From Phenylobacterium sp. CCH9-H3 (lineage in GTDB: Bacteria; Pseudomonadota; Alphaproteobacteria; Caulobacterales; Caulobacteraceae), in NCBI RefSeq assembly GCF_001557235.1, contig NZ_LSJI01000035.1, positions 1-17,567 on the forward strand: DNA of 17,567 nt. Reading direction: 5' to 3'. The notes beneath the pieces were generated by a model. That model was not told the origin of the DNA, did no database searches, and saw nothing but the letters and a program-made list of their open reading frames with translations. Positions within the stretch are counted from its first letter, which is position 1, and each line of letters begins with the position of its first letter. A program made the translations under genes and the position numbers. Below are positions 14,390-17,567 of this stretch, one piece after another.

Positions 14390-16200
14390 GCCGCAGCTCC
14401 GTCCAGCGGCCGCACCGCGAACACTTGGAACATCCCCGCATGCATGTGGTACATCATGTGGCAGTGGAAGGCCCAGTCGCCCGGCTCGGCGGTGATGTCG
14501 AAACTCACCTTCCCTCCGGGCAGCACATTCACCGTGTGCTTGCGTGGCATGTGCCCCACCGGCCCATGGGTCAGTTCGAAGAAATGGCCATGCAGGTGGA
14601 TGGGATGGGTCATCATGGTGTCGTTCACCAGGGTGACCCTGACGCGCTCGTTCGTGCGGAAGCTGTAGGGCTCTGGACCGTCGCTGAACTTCATCCCGTC
14701 GAAGCCCCAGATGAACCGCTCCATGTTGCCCGTAAGGCGGATTTCCAGGCCGCGTGACGGCGCCCGCGTGTCTGGATTGGGTTCCAGGGCGATGAGGTCC
14801 GTATAGACCAGCACGCGGTGGCCGACGCTCTCCAGACCCTGGCCGGGCTCTCCGGTGCGATCGATGGGCGAAGGGGCGATCGACTGCACGCCGGGGCCCA
14901 TCGTCACCTGGGGCGCATTCCGGGCGTCGCGCATGGACATCTCCATGTCGCCCATCGCGTCGGATCCGCGCACGCGCGGCCGCGCCATCCCTGGCGCGGC
15001 CTGAACGGCGGCGGGGGGGCCGTGCCCCATCGCCGCGTGGTCCATGCCCGGCGCGGGCGGCCCGCCGCCGTGGCCGGCGTGCATCGACATGTCCATGCCC
15101 ATGTCCTTCATCGTCCCGAGCGGCCGTTCGCGCAGGCGCGGAACCGCTGCGCTCATGCCGGGACGCGGCGCCAGGGTCGCCCGGCCCATTCCCGAACGAT
15201 CCACCGCCTCGGAGACGAGCGTGTACGCGCGATCTTCCATCGGCTGGACGACCACGTCGTAGGTCTCGGCGTTGCCGATCTGGAACTCGTCGACCTCGAC
15301 CGGCCGCACGTTCTGGCCGTCCGCGGCGACGACCGTCAGCTTCAGACCCGGAATGCGGACGTTGAAGATGGTCTGGGCGCCGGCGTTGATGAACCGAAGG
15401 CGGACTCGCTCGCCGGGCGTGAACAGCGCCGTCCAGTTGTCCTCAGGCCCGTGACCGTTGATCAGAAACTTGTAGGCTGCCCCGGTGACGTCGGAGATGT
15501 CGGTGGGGTCCATGAGCATCCTGGACCACGTCATTCGCTCCTGCAGCGTCTGGTCCTTGCCCGCCAGCAGGCCGGCGATGGTCTGGCGTTGATGATTGAA
15601 GGTCCCCGACTGCTGCTTGAGCCGCTGGAAGATGCGGTGAGGGTGCATGAAGCTGAAATCGGAGAGCACGACCACGTGCTCCCGGTCGTAGGCCACCGGA
15701 TCAGGCCCGATGGGGTCGATGACGATGGGGCCGTAGTGCCCCTCCTGCTCCTGCAGTCCCGAGTGGCTGTGATACCAGTAGGAGCCGCTCTGGATGATCG
15801 GGAACTCGTACACGAAGGTCTCGCCCGGCTTGATGCCGGGGAAGCTCACGCCGGGCACGCCATCCATCTCGAACGGCACCAGCAGCCCGTGCCAGTGGAT
15901 CGACGTGTCTTCACGCAGGGTGTTCGTCACGGAGAGGCGGACGTTCTGGCCCTGCTTCAGGCGGATCAGCGGCGCGGGCACGACGCCGTTGATGGCCACC
16001 GCATGCCCCCGGCGGCCATCGATGGTCAGCGCGCTGTGGCCCACGGTGAGCTTGATGTCCTCCCCGGACAGGGTCGGTCGCGCGGGCAGACCGGGGGTGG
16101 CGCTCCGGGCCCAGTCCGGCAACAGACCGGCGGCGGCTACCCCGCCCCCGGCCAGAGTGACGCCCCGCAGCAGCTCGCGGCGGCTGAAAACACTTCGCAT
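14386..16200 (-). CDS. copA: CopA/PcoA-type periplasmic multicopper oxidase (Tat-exported)
   Basis: This multicopper oxidase oxidises Cu(I) in the periplasm and binds copper. The 604-residue protein begins with a Tat signal (MRSVFSRRELLRG then GGGVAAAGLL, cleavage near RSA). The trinuclear-cluster ligands are visible as IHWHG (H102, H104), YHSH (H144, H146), HPIHLHGH (532-539) and HCH (579-581). The type 1 copper site is H532, C580, H585 and M590, with Met as axial ligand. A Met/His-rich insert at about 364-423 (MKDMGMDMSMHAGHGGG, GMDHAAMGHG, MGDMEMSM) is typical of copper-tolerance oxidases. I chose ATG 16200 because the Tat motif follows at once. The frame stays open back to 16332 but would bury the signal. 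It lies 156 bases downstream of csoR, with copB overlapping its end, so csoR-copA-copB may form one operon. Confidence 0.96.
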   Translation of the reverse strand: MRSVFSRRELLRGVTLAGGGVAAAGLLPDWARSATPGLPARPTLSGEDIKLTVGHSALTIDGRRGHAVAINGVVPAPLIRLKQGQNVRLSVTNTLREDTSIHWHGLLVPFEMDGVPGVSFPGIKPGETFVYEFPIIQSGSYWYHSHSGLQEQEGHYGPIVIDPIGPDPVAYDREHVVVLSDFSFMHPHRIFQRLKQQSGTFNHQRQTIAGLLAGKDQTLQERMTWSRMLMDPTDISDVTGAAYKFLINGHGPEDNWTALFTPGERVRLRFINAGAQTIFNVRIPGLKLTVVAADGQNVRPVEVDEFQIGNAETYDVVVQPMEDRAYTLVSEAVDRSGMGRATLAPRPGMSAAVPRLRERPLGTMKDMGMDMSMHAGHGGGPPAPGMDHAAMGHGPPAAVQAAPGMARPRVRGSDAMGDMEMSMRDARNAPQVTMGPGVQSIAPSPIDRTGEPGQGLESVGHRVLVYTDLIALEPNPDTRAPSRGLEIRLTGNMERFIWGFDGMKFSDGPEPYSFRTNERVRVTLVNDTMMTHPIHLHGHFFELTHGPVGHMPRKHTVNVLPGGKVSFDITAEPGDWAFHCHMMYHMHAGMFQVFAVRPLDGAAA

Positions 16201-16356
16201 CGTCCGTCCCACAGATATTGAACCCATCCCGGTGGCTCGGAGCGACATGCCCGCCATACCCACCCGATCCTTCACACTCCTCAAGACGCCCCCGAAGCGG
16301 GCGCGCTCGAAGCTGCCGCTGAAATCCGTCAATCGACCCGGACGCCGCGCCGCGGA

Positions 16357-16632
16357 TCAGCTGCGGAGCCTGTCCATCAGTTCGACCAGCTCCGCCGTCT
16401 TGCGATCGCGCTCGACCGTATCGCCGCTCGCCATCGCGTCGGCGACGCAGTGCTCGAGATGCGTCTTCAGGAGCTCGGTCTCCACACGACGAAGCGCCGC
16501 CCGGACAGCGTGGAGCTGGGTCAGGATGTCGATGCAGTAGCGGTCCTGCTCCACCATGCGGGCGATGCCGCGGACCTGTCCCTCCACCCGGCTCAGCCGG
16601 TTGAGCAGGCGCGGCTTGTCCGTGCGTTCCAT
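16357..16632 (-). CDS. csoR: CsoR-family copper-sensing repressor
   Basis: This 91-residue all-helical DUF156 regulator releases DNA when it binds Cu(I). The opening LLNRLSRVEGQVRGIARMVE is the family's DNA-binding first helix. The metal ligands C33 (DRYCIDIL), H58 and C62 (HLEHC, H-x3-C) reproduce the C-H-C set of Mycobacterium CsoR and argue against RcnR or FrmR. The end ELVELMDRLRS is typical. ATG 16632 is chosen because AGGAG lies 6 bases upstream and the family starts here. An open frame reaches back to 16860 but runs through the divergent ATPase gene. The gene sits between the two copper transcription units and should control the divergent promoter region and possibly itself. Confidence 0.93.
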   Translation of the reverse strand: MERTDKPRLLNRLSRVEGQVRGIARMVEQDRYCIDILTQLHAVRAALRRVETELLKTHLEHCVADAMASGDTVERDRKTAELVELMDRLRS

Positions 16633-16655
16633 CAAGGTCTCCTGGCTGGCGCGGC

Positions 16656-16683
16656 AATATACGCGAGGCGACACTTTGCACAA
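16656..16683 (-). promoter_or_regulatory. Probable csoR promoter
   Basis: Read leftward, TTGTGC (complement of 16678-16683) and TATATT (complement of 16656-16661) are separated by 16 bases. They lie about 12 bases before the csoR Shine-Dalgarno sequence CAGGAGACC. The -35 abuts the palindrome at 16684-16698. Confidence 0.5.
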
Positions 16684-16702
16684 TGCCCCATGGGGGTATA
16701 AG
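16676..16702 (+). promoter_or_regulatory. Possible promoter of the copper ATPase gene
   Basis: TTGCAC (16676-16681) and TATAAG (16697-16702) are separated by only 15 bases, and the spacer contains the CCCCATGGGG palindrome. The -35 overlaps the -35 of the leftward csoR promoter. The short spacing makes this weaker than the csoR element. Confidence 0.35.
16684..16698. promoter_or_regulatory. CsoR-type operator (GC-tract palindrome)
   Basis: The perfect 10-base palindrome CCCCATGGGG (16686-16695) lies in TGCCCCATGGGGGTA. On the other strand this reads TACCCCCATGGGGCA. G/C tracts flanked by TA-rich ends are what CsoR-family repressors bind. It lies between the -35 and -10 of the ATPase promoter and next to the csoR -35, so one bound repressor could shut both. 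This is inferred from sequence and position. Confidence 0.6.
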
Positions 16703-16725
16703 TCGATGGGGACAGGAGACCGCCT

Positions 16726-17567
16726 ATGCCCGATCGCCATCGCGAGCGCGAAGACGCTCTTGACGCCGGCGCCACGCCGGAAAGCCCGCTCGGGACCGTG
16801 ATCGACCCCGTTTGCGGGATGACGGTCGACGCCGCGGCTTCCACGTACCGGGCGGAGCACGAAGGCCGCCTTTTCCGCTTCTGTTCAGGGGGTTGCCGCG
16901 CCAAGTTCGTCGCCGACCCCACGAAATACCTCGCGGGCGATCGTGCGCCGGCCGCGCCGGCTCGCCGCGATGCGATCTACACGTGCCCGATGCATCCGCA
17001 GATCCGTCAGGAGGGCCCGGGCGCCTGCCCGATCTGCGGCATGGCGCTGGAGCCTGAGACCGCGACCGCGGACAGCGGTCCGAACCCGGAGCTGGCCGAC
17101 ATGACGCGGAGGTTCTGGATCGGCCTGGCCCTCGCCTTGCCAGTCCTTGCGCTGGAGATGGGCGGACACGTCTTCGACCTGCACCGCTGGATCTCGCCTG
17201 CGACATCCAACTGGGTTCAGTTCGCCCTGGCGACGCCGGTCGTGCTGTGGGCCGGCTGGCCGTTCTTCGGGCGGGGCGCAGCTTCGTTGCGCTCCCGCAA
17301 CCTCAACATGTTCACCCTGATCGCCATGGGCATCGGGGTGGCGTGGGCCTACAGCGTCGTGGCCACGCTGGCGCCGCAGATCTTTCCACCAGCGTTTCGC
17401 CGCAGCGACGGCAGCGTGGCGATCTACTTCGAAGCCGCCGCCGTGATCACGGTCCTCGTGTTGCTGGGCCAGGTGCTGGAGCTCCGCGCGCGCGAGCAGA
17501 CCTCCGGCGCCATCAGGGCGCTTTTGGACCTCGCGCCCAAGACCGCGCGGCGCGTGCGGCCCGACGG
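16726..17567 (+). CDS. P1B-type copper-translocating ATPase, N-terminal part (cut by window end)
   Basis: This inner-membrane heavy-metal ATPase most likely exports Cu(I) from the cytoplasm. The 280 residues present contain a YHS-type metal domain (about 24-69, DPVCGMTV with C30, then FCSGGC with C53 and C57). A heavy-metal-binding HMBD segment follows at 85-110 (YTCPMHP and CPICGMALEP; C87, H90, C101, C104). Then come membrane helices at about 131-147, 163-180, 192-215 and 231-254. LNMFTLIAMGIGVAWAYS is a family hallmark. The CPC, DKTGT and ATP-binding motifs lie beyond the window. ATG 16726 follows AGGAG (16714-16718) by 7 bases. It is divergent from csoR across 93 bases and presumably CsoR-regulated. 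Cu(I) specificity is inferred from neighbours and N-terminal domains because the transmembrane CPC motif is not in view. Confidence 0.95.
   Translation, partial: MPDRHREREDALDAGATPESPLGTVIDPVCGMTVDAAASTYRAEHEGRLFRFCSGGCRAKFVADPTKYLAGDRAPAAPARRDAIYTCPMHPQIRQEGPGACPICGMALEPETATADSGPNPELADMTRRFWIGLALALPVLALEMGGHVFDLHRWISPATSNWVQFALATPVVLWAGWPFFGRGAASLRSRNLNMFTLIAMGIGVAWAYSVVATLAPQIFPPAFRRSDGSVAIYFEAAAVITVLVLLGQVLELRAREQTSGAIRALLDLAPKTARRVRPD

Noticed and set aside
16285..16304. Hairpin in the csoR-copA gap as an attenuator
   Set aside because: Only about five or six pairs form in register and no T-run follows.
16201..16332. Longer copA start at 16332
   Set aside because: It would put 44 residues ahead of a perfect Tat signal peptide. 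ATG 16200 matches the family.
16633..16860. Longer csoR start at 16860
   Set aside because: It would run through the divergent promoter and the ATPase start. The CsoR family begins at ATG 16632, with AGGAG in place.

Overview
The window is GC-rich with strongly GC-biased third codon positions and reads as chromosomal DNA of a free-living alphaproteobacterium. Caulobacterales (Caulobacter or Phenylobacterium-like) is my best guess, from the CpaC-type secretin, a CtrA-like half-site in front of it, and the general style of the genes. This placement is inference, not proof.

Region 1 (about 1-11050, all + strand) is an accessory surface-protein locus. In order it holds a TpsB outer-membrane transporter (155-1903), a large TpsA filamentous-haemagglutinin-like exoprotein (1919-5605), an exported TPR-CHAT cysteine peptidase that overlaps tpsA by 4 bases (5602-8751), a GT4-type glycosyltransferase (8772-10427) and a small exported protein with a FecR-like repeat pattern (10525-10983). 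A strong intrinsic terminator at 11012-11050 closes the locus. The spacing of the first four genes (15 bases, -4 bases, 20 bases) argues for one operon. My reading is a two-partner secretion adhesin that comes with its own glycosyltransferase and its own periplasmic caspase-fold peptidase. The arrangement parallels HMW1A/B/C of Haemophilus but adds a CHAT peptidase. This is the most interesting part of the window.

Region 2 (about 11051-13220, + strand) has an orphan CpaC-type Tad/Flp pilus secretin (11126-12574), a small exported four-cysteine protein whose ribosome-binding site lies in a perfect hairpin (12624-12971), and a very small membrane protein (13017-13220). No other Tad pilus gene is visible.

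Region 3 (13427-17567) is a copper-resistance module. On the minus strand are csoR (16357-16632), the Tat-exported multicopper oxidase copA (14386-16200) and the outer-membrane protein copB (13427-14389). Divergently, on the plus strand, is a P1B copper-type ATPase with YHS and heavy-metal-binding N-terminal domains (from 16726, cut by the window end). The 93-base divergent region holds a GC-tract palindrome of CsoR-operator type between overlapping promoter elements. The expected logic is that copper releases CsoR, the ATPase pumps Cu(I) out of the cytoplasm, and CopA and CopB oxidise and sequester it in the periplasm and outer membrane.

No tRNA, rRNA, CRISPR array, insertion sequence or integrase was seen.
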